NCBI GenBank assembly: GCA_034440515.1
Contig: JAWXCF010000082.1
Coordinates: forward strand, 1-53,119
DNA: 53,119 nt
DNA from: JAWXCF01 sp034440515
Lineage (GTDB): Bacteria > Bacteroidota > Bacteroidia > CAILMK01
Direction: 5' to 3'
Both the position numbers and the translations under genes were made by a program. Below are positions 26,564 through 35,646 of this stretch, in pieces; the first letter of the stretch is position 1; every line of letters begins with the position of its first letter. Under the pieces are notes generated by a model. That model saw only the letters and a program-made list of their open reading frames with translations. It did not search any database and was not told the DNA's origin.

Positions 26564-27109
26564 ATGAGTACTACCAAGAGAAATATAATTTGGATGTTCG
26601 GAACATTGGTATTGATTATAGTATCAATAGTGTATTCAAACAAACTATCCAGGGCTGATAGTGGTTTACAAAATAATCAACAAGTAAAACAGCAAAAGAA
26701 AAAGATGAGCATATCTAAAGTAACTAAAACTGATGCTGAATGGAAAGCACAGTTAACTGACGAACAATATCAAGTAGCTAGAAAAGATGGTACAGAGCGA
26801 GCTTTCCAAAATGAATATTGGGATAATCATACATCCGGGACCTATAAATGTGTATGTTGTGATTCAGAATTATTCACAAGCGATACAAAGTTTGAAAGTG
26901 GAACGGGATGGCCAAGCTTTTACCAACCAATAAACAAGTCTGCTGTTGAAGAAAAAACAGACAACGCCTACGATATGAAACGTACTGAGGTAGAATGCGC
27001 CAGATGTGATGCCCACCTAGGTCACGTGTTTGATGATGGTCCGAAACCTACAGGTTTACGATACTGTATGAATTCTGCCTCACTTAAGTTTATGGCAATG
27101 GCAAAATAA
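26564..27109 (+). CDS. msrB: Peptide-methionine (R)-S-oxide reductase, membrane-anchored
   Basis: 181 residues. An N-terminal membrane helix (about 9-25) and a polar linker precede the MsrB domain (about 55-178), so the enzyme should face the periplasm. Zinc is held by Cys96, Cys99, Cys145 and Cys148 (KCVCCD and ECARCDAHLGH). The catalytic Cys168 is in RYCMNSASLKF. It repairs oxidised methionine in proteins. A shorter start at Met48 would give a soluble enzyme, but the hydrophobic N-terminus is convincing. A strong hairpin terminator follows at 27151-27184. Confidence 0.93.
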   Translation: MSTTKRNIIWMFGTLVLIIVSIVYSNKLSRADSGLQNNQQVKQQKKKMSISKVTKTDAEWKAQLTDEQYQVARKDGTERAFQNEYWDNHTSGTYKCVCCDSELFTSDTKFESGTGWPSFYQPINKSAVEEKTDNAYDMKRTEVECARCDAHLGHVFDDGPKPTGLRYCMNSASLKFMAMAK

Positions 27110-27150
27110 TTAAATCTCAATAGTTTTACATAAGTTTAAAAGTTTCTGCT

Positions 27151-27184
27151 AACCTCACTTACAGTACTGTAGGTGAGGTTTTTT
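27151..27184 (+). terminator. Terminator after msrB
   Basis: A nearly perfect 30-base palindrome: AACCTCACTTACAGT pairs along its whole length with ACTGTAGGTGAGGTT (one T-G). It is followed by TTTT. It would also fold on the minus strand. Confidence 0.88.
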
Positions 27185-27255
27185 ATATTCATTAATATTA
27201 TTCTTTACTATTGCAGAAAATTTAATTAATTGTACGTTACTCTTTCTATACTTAA

Positions 27256-27716
27256 AAACAAACAAATAGAAACAGAATTATCTACACTGTTCTACTCATA
27301 TTAAGTATAGCTCTAGCATTCAGCAAACGCTATTTTGGCAAAAAAATGCCCACTATAATTGCCATTTATAGTGGTGATGTATTTGCAGGCGCTATGTCAT
27401 TTTGATTTATAGCCCTCATATTTAACAGGTTTAGTATTATCAAGGTTTGGGATTGTCGCTCATTCTGGCAATACTTATTGAACTTTCTCAGTTAAATCAC
27501 GCCCATTGTATTTCCTCATTTAGGCAAACTTTCATAGGCCACGTTACTTTTGGTCAAGGATTTCAATTTAGCGACATAGTTTGCTATGCAATTGGCATCA
27601 GTATCTCTACTTTTACGTGGCTTATTTATTATAATAAAAATTATCAATCAAGAAAGATGAAGTACTATCTAGAATATTCCATTTTAGCATTTATATACAC
27701 TTTTGTAAGACTATAA
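27256..27716 (+). pseudogene. Degraded DUF2809 membrane protein gene
   Basis: Two reading frames together give a recognisable DUF2809 protein. The first, from about 27256, reads NRIIYTVLLILSIALAF, SKRYFGKKMPTIIAIYSGDVF and AGAMSF before a TGA stop at 27403-27405, then continues open to near 27440. The second frame (27447-27716) carries ELSQLNHAHCISSFRQTF and GHVTFGQGFQFSDIVCYAIG, the family's C-terminal hallmark. So there is one internal stop, one frame change at about 27433-27447, and no credible start codon. DUF2809 proteins are small membrane proteins of unknown function. The 89-residue ORF alone begins with TTG and lacks the first half of the domain, so I call the locus a pseudogene. Confidence 0.75.
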
Positions 27717-27751
27717 TGCTATTATATTATACCGAATAGTATGTGTCTTAT

Positions 27752-27759
27752 TACTTTTG
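27752..27759 (+). promoter_or_regulatory. -7 element (TACTTTTG) before fumC
   Basis: Perfect TAnnTTTG 25 bases before the ATG at 27784. It lies inside the upstream extension of the ORF (in-frame TTG at 27757), which argues that translation begins at 27784. Confidence 0.55.
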
Positions 27760-27783
27760 CCACTATATATTTTATCCTTCATT

Positions 27784-29178
27784 ATGAATTACAGAATAGA
27801 AAAAGATAGTATGGGCGAGGTGCAAGTACCAGCTGATAAATATTGGGCTGCTCAGACACAACGCAGTAAAGATAATTTTAAAATCGGCGGGCAACAAATG
27901 CCATTAGAAGTGATAGTAGGTATGGCAATTTTAAAAAAAGCTGCCGCTATTACTAATCATCATTTAGGTGTATTGGCCCAAGATAAAAAAGATTTAATAG
28001 CACAAGTAGCTGATGAAATAATTGCTGGCAAGCTAAATGACCAATTTCCATTAGTTGTGTGGCAAACTGGTAGTGGTACTCAGACCTATACGAATGTAAA
28101 TGAAGTAATTGCCAATAGAGCACACGTACTACAAGGTGGACTATTAACTGATGCTAAAAAAGTGCTTCACCCTAACGATGATGTAAACAAAAGTCAAAGC
28201 AGTAATGACACTTTTCCTACTGCTATGCATATAGCTGCTTATGCTAAAATATTGAACCATACCCTACCCAACATTAAGAAACTAAGAGATACACTAGATG
28301 CAAAATCTAAAGAATATATAGATGTGGTGAAAATAGGTAGAACCCACTTTATGGATGCAACCCCACTTACATTAGGTCAAGAGTTTTCTGGCTATGTCAG
28401 TCAATTAGACCACAGTATGGCAGCCATACAGATGAGTTTGGTGCACGTTAGCGAATTAGGTCTAGGTGGTACTGCCGTAGGAACAGGTTTAAACACGCCT
28501 AAAGGTTATGATGTGCACGTAGTGCAAACTATTGCAGACCTAACTGGTAATCCATTTATACCTGCACACAATAAGTTTGAAAGTCTTGCTGCACACGATG
28601 CTTTGGTTGACTTAAGTGGTGCATTGAAAAGGACAGCTGTCAGCCTAATGAAGATAGCAAATGATATAAGAATGCTAAGCAGTGGTCCAAGAAGTGGAAT
28701 AGGTGAAATCATCATTCCTAGTAATGAACCTGGTAGCAGCATTATGCCAGGTAAGGTAAACCCTACCCAATGTGAGGCTATGACAATGGTATGTTGCCAA
28801 GTAATAGGCAATGATGTTGCAGTAACCTGCGGGGGTATGAATGGACACTTTGAGTTAAACGTCTTTAAACCAGTCATCATTTACAACGTTCTAAATTCAG
28901 CGCAATTAATTGGTGATGCCTGCGACAGTTTTGATGAACACTGCGCCAGTGGCATAGTACCTAATCTTGATAGAATTAAAGAAATGTTAAATAATAGTTT
29001 AATGTTGGTAACTGCCCTAAATACTCATATAGGCTATGATAATGCAGCTAAAATTGCAAAAACTGCTTACGAGAAAAACACTACCCTGAAACAGTCAGCT
29101 TTAGATTTAGAATTATTAACAGCTGAACAATTTGATGAATGGGTAAAACCTGAAACAATGGTCTCGGGACTAAATTAA
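27784..29178 (+). CDS. fumC: Fumarate hydratase, class II
   Basis: 464 residues from the ATG at 27784, the usual length. This oxygen-stable TCA-cycle enzyme interconverts fumarate and malate. The fumarase/aspartase signature GSSIMPGKVNP lies near residues 316-326. The substrate-site segments VWQTGSGTQTYTNVNEV, QSSNDTFPTAMHIA and KIGRTHFMDATPLTLGQE are intact. The in-frame TTG at 27757 lies over the predicted -7 element and is rejected as a start. A single-gene unit. Confidence 0.97.
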   Translation: MNYRIEKDSMGEVQVPADKYWAAQTQRSKDNFKIGGQQMPLEVIVGMAILKKAAAITNHHLGVLAQDKKDLIAQVADEIIAGKLNDQFPLVVWQTGSGTQTYTNVNEVIANRAHVLQGGLLTDAKKVLHPNDDVNKSQSSNDTFPTAMHIAAYAKILNHTLPNIKKLRDTLDAKSKEYIDVVKIGRTHFMDATPLTLGQEFSGYVSQLDHSMAAIQMSLVHVSELGLGGTAVGTGLNTPKGYDVHVVQTIADLTGNPFIPAHNKFESLAAHDALVDLSGALKRTAVSLMKIANDIRMLSSGPRSGIGEIIIPSNEPGSSIMPGKVNPTQCEAMTMVCCQVIGNDVAVTCGGMNGHFELNVFKPVIIYNVLNSAQLIGDACDSFDEHCASGIVPNLDRIKEMLNNSLMLVTALNTHIGYDNAAKIAKTAYEKNTTLKQSALDLELLTAEQFDEWVKPETMVSGLN

Positions 29179-29254
29179 ATTTCAACAACCGCTGTTATAT
29201 TTAAAGTTCAAATAATATATTTGAAACTTAATCTTAACTTTATCTTAGACTAAA

Positions 29255-29821
29255 ATGAAATCAATCAAAATAATAATAGCGGTATTAAGTGCTGCATTTA
29301 TGATTAGTTCTTGCAGTACTTCACACCAAACTGCTATTTTAAATCATCAACCTACAAGCACTCACTTGATTGCTAGTGTTGAAAAACAAGAAGTTGATCA
29401 AGATGTAGCTGCAACTACTGCTACTACAATTATGCCCGTTGCTAATGATGAAGTTACGCCACAAGTAAGAAATGTAACTGAAACTGCAGTAGCTAAAGCT
29501 GATACTAAAGCTGAAACCAAAAAAACTACTAAAGCTGGTTCTTTTTTAAGAAAAGCACCTGTCACCAGTTTTGCTATCTCTACTATCAACAAATTGAAAC
29601 CAAATTCTGCATCTGCTGGAGGTGAGAAAAGTTGGATTGTTGCCTTATTATTGGTAATTTTCTTAGGTGGTCTTGGTATTCATAGATTCTACCTTGGTTA
29701 CATTTGGCAGGGCGTTGTTCAATTACTTACAGCTGGTGGTTGTGGTATTTGGGCATTAATTGACTTAATTAGAATTGCAATGAGAGACTTACAGCCTCTT
29801 GATGGTGAATATATTGACTAG
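29255..29821 (+). CDS. TM2 domain protein with lipoprotein signal
   Basis: 188 residues. The N-terminus is a lipoprotein signal peptide (lipobox MISSC, Cys20, followed by STSHQ). A polar, Ala/Thr/Lys-rich region of about 100 residues follows. The C-terminus is a TM2 domain (about 125-183): two membrane helices joined by a turn, with the signature GGLGIHRFYLGYIWQGVVQL and the closing CGIWALIDLIRIAMRD. A lipid anchor plus a two-helix membrane hairpin in one protein is an odd topology. Function is unknown. A strong terminator lies directly behind. Confidence 0.85.
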   Translation: MKSIKIIIAVLSAAFMISSCSTSHQTAILNHQPTSTHLIASVEKQEVDQDVAATTATTIMPVANDEVTPQVRNVTETAVAKADTKAETKKTTKAGSFLRKAPVTSFAISTINKLKPNSASAGGEKSWIVALLLVIFLGGLGIHRFYLGYIWQGVVQLLTAGGCGIWALIDLIRIAMRDLQPLDGEYID

Positions 29822-29848
29822 TACTTAAACAACAATTAGAATATAAAT

Positions 29849-29884
29849 ATCCCGGCTGCTAACACCAGTCGGGATTTTTTTTTT
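29849..29884 (+). terminator. Terminator after the TM2 gene
   Basis: ATCCCGGCTG pairs with CAGTCGGGAT (10 pairs, one G-T) around a seven-base loop, followed by about ten T residues. Confidence 0.92.
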
Positions 29885-29958
29885 GACCTAAGCTTATTAC
29901 TACAAATCAATTAAAAATAAAATACTTAGGGTTAAATTGCAAACGATATAAATATAAG

Positions 29959-31251
29959 ATGAGACATTACACACTGCCTTTATCTCTATTCATTAAAAAT
30001 AGAGATAAACTAATCAGCCATCTATTGCCAAATAGTATGGCAATAGTAAAAAGTAATGATACTATGCCCCTTAGTGCTGATGCGTATTATACTTTTAGGC
30101 AAAACCCAGACATTTATTATCTTACGGGTATAGAGCAAGAACATACAAGCTTATTACTTTATCCTAATTCTCCAGTAAAAGAGTGGCGAGAAGTGCTTTT
30201 CATAATTGAACCCAAAGAACTTCAAGAAAAATGGGAAGGTAAAAAGCTAACTAAATCTAGAGCAACAGAATTAAGCGGTATTACTAATGTGCAGTATATT
30301 GATCAATTAGACAATATGATCTATGTAATGAGCAATCAAGCTGTCAATATGTACCTGCACATAAATGAACATAGCAGATATAATAACGAAGTACCCGACG
30401 CTGATAAGAGGCAGGCAAATATCTTAACCCAACAGTATCCTTTGCATAAGTTTGAAAGACTAGCCCCAATACTTCACCACATTAGGTCAATAAAAGAGCC
30501 AGAAGAAATTGCTGCTATGCAAATGGCCTGCAACATAACGGCTAAAGCTTTTGACAGAGTATTAGAATTTACCAAACCAGGTGTTAAGGAATTTGAGATA
30601 GAGGCTGAGATAATACACGAATTCATTAGAAATGGCAGTGAGGGTCACGCATATAATCCAATAATAGCAGGTGGTGCACACGCAACCATACTTCACTATA
30701 ATGAAAACGAAGATGTTTGCAAAGATGGTGACCTAATATTGCTTGACTTTGGCTGCAGGTACGCTGGTTATAGTAGTGATTTAAGTAGGACCATTCCAAT
30801 AAATGGGAAATTTACTGAAAGGCAAAAAGAAGTATATAATGCTGTATTAGAAGTACACCAGTTTGCTAAAAGCATTTTAAAAGTAGGTGTAATAATTGGT
30901 GAATATCAGAAGCAAGTCATTAGGAAAATGGAGGAAGTTTTGATTCGCCTTAATCTAATCACAGTAGATGAAGTAAATGACCTAAGCGCGTTAGACCCGG
31001 CGTATAGAAGATATTTTTATCACGGTACTTCTCATTTTATTGGGTTAGACGTGCACGATGTAGGTAATTTTTACAAACCAGTTCAAGCTGGAATGGTATT
31101 TACCATAGAACCTGGTATATACATCGCTGAGGAAAAATTAGGAATAAGAATAGAAAATAACTATTTAATTACCAATGATGGCAGTATAGACCTAATGGAA
31201 AATATTCCCATTACTGTAGAAGCGATAGAGGCTAAAATGAATGGAATCTGA
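29959..31251 (+). CDS. pepP: Xaa-Pro aminopeptidase (M24B, AMPP)
   Basis: 430 residues. The N-terminal AMP_N domain (about 1-135, with YTFRQNPDIYYLTGIEQEH) precedes the pita-bread catalytic domain. All five metal ligands are visible: two Asp in LLDFGCRYAGYSSDLSRTI, His in HFIGLDVHDVG, and Glu in FTIEPGIYI and in IRIENNYLIT. It removes N-terminal residues that precede proline, in the cytoplasm. The last 11 bases overlap the truA start, and the run pepP-truA-ABC exporter is one tightly packed operon. Confidence 0.94.
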   Translation: MRHYTLPLSLFIKNRDKLISHLLPNSMAIVKSNDTMPLSADAYYTFRQNPDIYYLTGIEQEHTSLLLYPNSPVKEWREVLFIIEPKELQEKWEGKKLTKSRATELSGITNVQYIDQLDNMIYVMSNQAVNMYLHINEHSRYNNEVPDADKRQANILTQQYPLHKFERLAPILHHIRSIKEPEEIAAMQMACNITAKAFDRVLEFTKPGVKEFEIEAEIIHEFIRNGSEGHAYNPIIAGGAHATILHYNENEDVCKDGDLILLDFGCRYAGYSSDLSRTIPINGKFTERQKEVYNAVLEVHQFAKSILKVGVIIGEYQKQVIRKMEEVLIRLNLITVDEVNDLSALDPAYRRYFYHGTSHFIGLDVHDVGNFYKPVQAGMVFTIEPGIYIAEEKLGIRIENNYLITNDGSIDLMENIPITVEAIEAKMNGI

Positions 31252-32029
31252 TATAGGAATTGAAAGAGTTTTAAAGCCTAGATATTTTCTAGAAATTTCA
31301 TACGAAGGTACTAATTATTGTGGTTGGCAGGTGCAGCCTAATGGAATATCAATTCAGCTAATATTAAATGAAGCCATTAGTAAATTAGGTAGAGAGACCG
31401 TCTATTGCATAGGCTGTGGTAGAACAGATTCTGGTGTACACGCCAAGTCTTTTTACGTTCACTTTGATTTTTCAGGTTTGGTAGATGAGGTGTTTTTTTA
31501 TAGGCTAAATAAAATACTGCCTAAAGACATTTCCATTAATAGCATTTATGTTGCTAATGATCATTTAGCTCACGCACGATTTTCTGCATACCAGCGAACT
31601 TACCGTTATTTTTATGTTTCAGCTAAAATTCCATTTGCCAAGCTTTATGCTACTTGGAACGATCAAATGTTAGACGTACATATAATGAACCAATGTGCTA
31701 CAATGATGTTAGGCATTCACGATTTCACGGGACTGTGCAAGATAAATAAAGACGTATCTAGCCATTTATGTGAGGTTACTGCTGCGCACTGGGTGCAACG
31801 GGGAAATTGGCTAATATTTGAAATATCAGCAAACAGATTTTTACGTGGTATGGTTCGCATAGTAGTTGGTACATTGATAAAAATAGGCGGAGGTAAAATG
31901 ACAATCGAGGCGTGGGAAGAGGTACTCTATGGAGGAAATAAAACATTGGCTGCTGGTGCTGTCCCTGCACAAGGTTTATATTTGTGGCAGGTTAAATACC
32001 CAGATAACCTTATGACCAAAATAATATGA
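31241..32029 (+). CDS. truA: tRNA pseudouridine synthase A
   Basis: 262 residues. TruA makes pseudouridine at tRNA positions 38-40. The catalytic aspartate is Asp63 in GCGRTDSGVHAKSF. Other conserved blocks are YEGTNYCGWQVQPN, ARFSAYQRTYRYFY and SANRFLRGMVRIVVGTLIKIG. The start overlaps the pepP end by 11 bases; the stop overlaps the next gene's start as ATGA, so translation of the three genes is likely coupled. Confidence 0.95.
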   Translation: MESDIGIERVLKPRYFLEISYEGTNYCGWQVQPNGISIQLILNEAISKLGRETVYCIGCGRTDSGVHAKSFYVHFDFSGLVDEVFFYRLNKILPKDISINSIYVANDHLAHARFSAYQRTYRYFYVSAKIPFAKLYATWNDQMLDVHIMNQCATMMLGIHDFTGLCKINKDVSSHLCEVTAAHWVQRGNWLIFEISANRFLRGMVRIVVGTLIKIGGGKMTIEAWEEVLYGGNKTLAAGAVPAQGLYLWQVKYPDNLMTKII

Positions 32030-33789
32030 GTTTTGAATATAAAGCCAGCGGAAATGCCTTAGACGTCAAAAGTTTAAGAAGGGTTTTTAGCTTAGTTGCA
32101 AATTATAGAGGAACGGTATTCATTTCGGTACTACTTACCATAGCTATGTCAATTTTGGGACCATCTATACCATATTTCCTACAGCAAAGCATAGACGGGC
32201 CCATTAAGGCTAGAAATATTAATGGTCTGTATCAATCAATCGGGCTTATTTTATTTATGCTATTTAGTCAGGGTATGGTTAGCTATGCCCAGTCTTATTA
32301 TACTGAGTGGCTAGGGCAACAAGCCATATATAAGTTGAGAATTAAGACTTTTAATCACATTTTGAAAATGAGATTAAGCATTTTTGATAGAACCCCTATT
32401 GGTACTATGATAACAAGAGTGGTAAGTGATGTAGAAACAGTAGCAGATATATTTAGCGAGGGTTTAATTGCAATTGCAGGCGATATGTTGCAAATAATTG
32501 TGATATTAACCTATATGTTTATTATAGATTGGAAACTCACCCTTATTTGCCTATCGGTATTTCCAATATTATTGCTATCAGCCTGGATATTTAAAGAAAC
32601 TGTTAAAAAGAGTTTTCAAGAAGTGCGTACTCAAGTATCTAAACTAAATGCATTTCTACAAGAACACATAACGGGTATGTACATAGTGCAAACATTTAAC
32701 CGTCAAAACATTGAATTTGAGCGATTTACAGTAATAAATAAAAAATATAGAGACGCAAACATAAAAAGCATTTTAGCTTACAGCATATTTTTCCCAGTTA
32801 TAGAGGTTTTATCCGCAATCAGCATTGCATTAATAGTTTGGGGTGGAATAGGTGGTGTATTACAAGGAAGAGTAACTATAGGTATTCTAATAGCATTCAT
32901 TAGTTATATTAACTTATTATTTAGACCCATTCGCCAAGTTGCAGATAAGTTTAATACCCTGCAAATGGGTATGGTAGCCAGTGAACGTATATTTCAAGTA
33001 TTAGATATGGAGGCTAGCCTACCAAATACCGGAACTATTGCAGATGATATAAAAGGTAAAATAGAGTTTAGAAATGTATGGTTTGCTTATGCAGACGATA
33101 AGTGGATCCTTAAGGACATTAGTTTCACCATATTACCTGGGCAAACTATTGCTATAGTGGGTCACACAGGTGCAGGCAAGACCAGCATAACAGGATTAGT
33201 AAACAGACTATATACACATCAAAAGGGTGACATTCTGATAGATGATCAACCTATAGAAAATTACGATATTGATGCTTTACGGAAGCAAATAGCCGTTGTG
33301 TTGCAAGATGTATTCTTATTTAGCGATACCATTAATAACAACCTAAAACTATACAGCAATAAGATAACTCAAAACCAAATAGTTGAAGCAGTAAAACTAG
33401 TAGGGGCAGATTCTTTTATAAATAACTTACCAGGCAAATATGACTATCAAGTACAAGAACGTGGCGCTAGCTTAAGTACAGGTCAAAGACAATTAATCAG
33501 TTTTATTAGGGCAATTATTCAGCAACCTGCCATTCTTATATTAGACGAAGCAACCAGTAGTATAGACCAAGAAACTGAAAATATGATTCAAAAAGCTACT
33601 GAAATTCTGCTAAGAGGTAGAACCAGTATTGCAATTGCCCACAGACTAAGCACTATTAGAGAGGCAGATAACATATTAGTACTAGATAAAGGGGAACTGG
33701 TAGAGATGGGTAGCCACGATACATTAATTAGCCAAAAAGGACTATACCACCAGCTATATCAATTACAGTTTACGGAATTGGTACTTTAA
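32026..33789 (+). CDS. ABC exporter (fused permease and ATPase, MsbA/ABCB type)
   Basis: 587 residues, a half-transporter that works as a homodimer. Residues ~20-320 are a six-helix type I exporter membrane domain. The ATPase domain has Walker A GHTGAGKTS (about 379-387), the signature LSTGQRQ (about 482), Walker B ILILDEATSS (about 503) and the switch His in AIAHRLST. It may flip lipids such as lipid A precursors or export a drug or peptide; neighbours (truA, sucD) give no clue. Its ATG overlaps the truA stop. Confidence 0.92.
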   Translation: MSFEYKASGNALDVKSLRRVFSLVANYRGTVFISVLLTIAMSILGPSIPYFLQQSIDGPIKARNINGLYQSIGLILFMLFSQGMVSYAQSYYTEWLGQQAIYKLRIKTFNHILKMRLSIFDRTPIGTMITRVVSDVETVADIFSEGLIAIAGDMLQIIVILTYMFIIDWKLTLICLSVFPILLLSAWIFKETVKKSFQEVRTQVSKLNAFLQEHITGMYIVQTFNRQNIEFERFTVINKKYRDANIKSILAYSIFFPVIEVLSAISIALIVWGGIGGVLQGRVTIGILIAFISYINLLFRPIRQVADKFNTLQMGMVASERIFQVLDMEASLPNTGTIADDIKGKIEFRNVWFAYADDKWILKDISFTILPGQTIAIVGHTGAGKTSITGLVNRLYTHQKGDILIDDQPIENYDIDALRKQIAVVLQDVFLFSDTINNNLKLYSNKITQNQIVEAVKLVGADSFINNLPGKYDYQVQERGASLSTGQRQLISFIRAIIQQPAILILDEATSSIDQETENMIQKATEILLRGRTSIAIAHRLSTIREADNILVLDKGELVEMGSHDTLISQKGLYHQLYQLQFTELVL

Positions 33790-33880
33790 AAAACTCGGTA
33801 GCTTAACATTAAGCAGGGTGATACCTTTAAAAAAAAAGCTAACTTGCGCCTCAAATAGCAGTCTATTTCATAACCTATAT

Positions 33881-34762
33881 ATGAGTGTTTTAGTTAATAA
33901 CGATTCTCGAATCATCGTACAAGGATTTACTGGTAAAGAAGGAAGTTTTCACGCTGAGCAAATGATTGCTTATGGTACCACTGTAGTTGGTGGCATAACT
34001 CCAGGCAAAGGCGGTCAATTGCACTTAGAGAGACCCATTTTTAACACAGTACTTGAGTCTGTACATCAAGAGGGGGCTAATGTGTCCATCATATTTGTTC
34101 CACCTGCTTTCGCTGCTGATGCCATTATGGAATCAGCTGATGCTGGCATTGAATTAATCATATGTATTACAGAGGGTATTCCTACTGCTGATATGGTGAA
34201 AGTAAAACAATATTTATCTACCAGATCTTCTAGACTAATAGGACCAAACTGCCCAGGGGTGATTACTCCAGGTCAATGTAAAGTAGGTATAATGCCAGGC
34301 TTTATACATAATCCAGGAACTATTGGTATAGTCAGCCGCTCTGGTACATTAACTTATGAGGCTGTTGACCAAGTAACTAAAGCTGGCCTAGGTCAGAGTA
34401 CTTGTATCGGAATTGGTGGTGACCCCATCATAGGTACAGTAACTAAAGAAGCTGTAGAACTTTTGGCAAACGATCCTGATACAGAAGCCATTATTATGAT
34501 TGGTGAAATAGGTGGTGGTATGGAGGCTGAGGCTGCATACTGGATTAGAGACAACTGTAACAAGCCTGTAATTGGGTTTATAGCTGGACAAACTGCTCCA
34601 GTAGGTCGTAGAATGGGCCACGCTGGTGCCATAATAGGTGGCGCTGATGATACTGCTGCTGCAAAAATGAAAATAATGAGAGAGTGTGGCATACACGTAG
34701 TTGAGTCACCTGCTAACATTGGAATTACAGTAGTAGAAGCGCTAAAAGGCGTAACTGTTTAA
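33881..34762 (+). CDS. sucD: Succinyl-CoA ligase, alpha subunit
   Basis: 293 residues from the ATG at 33881, which begins SVLVNNDSRIIVQGFTGKEG, the normal N-terminus. An upstream in-frame GTG at 33818 would add 21 unrelated residues and is rejected. The phosphorylated histidine is His247 in GRRMGHAGAIIGG, and the CoA-binding loop is GFTGKEGSFHAEQM. The enzyme couples succinyl-CoA hydrolysis to ATP or GTP formation in the TCA cycle. The beta subunit gene is not in this window. A 14-pair terminator follows. Confidence 0.96.
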   Translation: MSVLVNNDSRIIVQGFTGKEGSFHAEQMIAYGTTVVGGITPGKGGQLHLERPIFNTVLESVHQEGANVSIIFVPPAFAADAIMESADAGIELIICITEGIPTADMVKVKQYLSTRSSRLIGPNCPGVITPGQCKVGIMPGFIHNPGTIGIVSRSGTLTYEAVDQVTKAGLGQSTCIGIGGDPIIGTVTKEAVELLANDPDTEAIIMIGEIGGGMEAEAAYWIRDNCNKPVIGFIAGQTAPVGRRMGHAGAIIGGADDTAAAKMKIMRECGIHVVESPANIGITVVEALKGVTV

Positions 34763-34786
34763 ATATCAGTAGTTTAATATATTTAC

Positions 34787-34823
34787 AATCCGTTACTTAC
34801 CAAGTGTAGGTAGCGGATTTTTT
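34787..34823 (+). terminator. Terminator after sucD
   Basis: AATCCGTTACTTAC pairs with GTAGGTAGCGGATT (14 pairs including two G-T) around a five-base loop, followed by six T residues. Confidence 0.92.
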
Positions 34824-34884
34824 ATTTATTTGAAATATCCAATTATTTTTACTCACTTTATTATCCAACTCATAGCAATATAAT

Positions 34885-35631
34885 ATGAATCTACTACAAG
34901 GAAAAACAGCGCTAATAACTGGAGGAACCAGGGGAATAGGACAGGGAATTGCAAAAATGTTTGCGAAAAACGGTGCTAACATTGCCTTTACATACATAAG
35001 TAGTGAAGAGAAAGCCAAAATAGTTGAAGACGAATTAAATGCAATTGGAATAAAAGCTAAAGGCTGGAAAAGTAATGCAGCTGATTATTCACAGGCTGAG
35101 GCTTTAATAGATGGCGTAATTACAGAGTTTGGACAATTAGATATACTTGTAAATAATGCAGGAATAACCAGAGACAACTTGATTTTAAGAATGACGGAAG
35201 AGCAATGGGACGAAGTGTTGGCGACCAATCTAAAGTCAGCATTTGCTTTATCTAAATTTGCATTAAAACCTATGATGAAGGCTAGACAGGGTAGCATCAT
35301 CAATTTGAGCTCTGTTGTAGGCAGACAAGGCAACGCTGGTCAAACTAACTATGCAGCTAGCAAGGCTGGGATAATTGGCTTCTCACAATCACTCGCTAAA
35401 GAAGTTGGCTCAAGAAACATTAGGGTAAATGTGGTTGCTCCTGGATTTATAGCCACAGAAATGACAAGTGAATTAGACCCTAAAGTAAGAGAAGAGTGGT
35501 TGAAAATGATACCCCTTCGCAGAATGGGGGAGGTAGAAGATGTTGCTAAACTTTGTACTTTTCTAGCCAGTGATATGTCAACATACATATCTGGACAAAC
35601 CATAAGCGTAGATGGTGGGTTATATATGTAA
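34885..35631 (+). CDS. fabG: 3-oxoacyl-[ACP] reductase FabG
   Basis: 248 residues, a classical short-chain dehydrogenase. The NAD(P)-binding motif is GGTRGIG (13-19). NNAG is at 90-93. The catalytic residues are Ser143, Tyr156 and Lys160 (NLSSVVGRQGN, NYAASKAG). The C-terminal block MIPLRRMGEVEDVAKLC and the ending SVDGGLYM are typical of FabG, the NADPH-dependent reduction step in fatty-acid elongation. It is not next to other fab genes. It ends 13 bases before the stop of the convergent WG-repeat gene. Confidence 0.93.
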   Translation: MNLLQGKTALITGGTRGIGQGIAKMFAKNGANIAFTYISSEEKAKIVEDELNAIGIKAKGWKSNAADYSQAEALIDGVITEFGQLDILVNNAGITRDNLILRMTEEQWDEVLATNLKSAFALSKFALKPMMKARQGSIINLSSVVGRQGNAGQTNYAASKAGIIGFSQSLAKEVGSRNIRVNVVAPGFIATEMTSELDPKVREEWLKMIPLRRMGEVEDVAKLCTFLASDMSTYISGQTISVDGGLYM

Positions 35632-35646
35632 AGCTTAAATAAGCTT
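35631..35646. terminator. Short hairpin spanning convergent stops
   Basis: AAGCTTA pairs with TAAGCTT around a two-base loop. It begins in the last base of the fabG stop and reaches into the stop of the WG-repeat gene. No long T run; weak as a terminator. Confidence 0.35.

Noticed and set aside
27757..27783. Longer N-terminus of fumC from a TTG
   Set aside because: It overlaps a perfect -7 promoter element, and fumarases begin with the MNYRIEKDSMGE segment at 27784.
33798..33812. GCTTA/TAAGC hairpin before sucD as a terminator of the ABC exporter operon
   Set aside because: Only five base pairs and no T run directly after the stem.
34388..34719. Two overlapping minus-strand ORFs inside sucD
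   Set aside because: Shadows of a well-conserved gene, caused by its codon pattern on the opposite strand.
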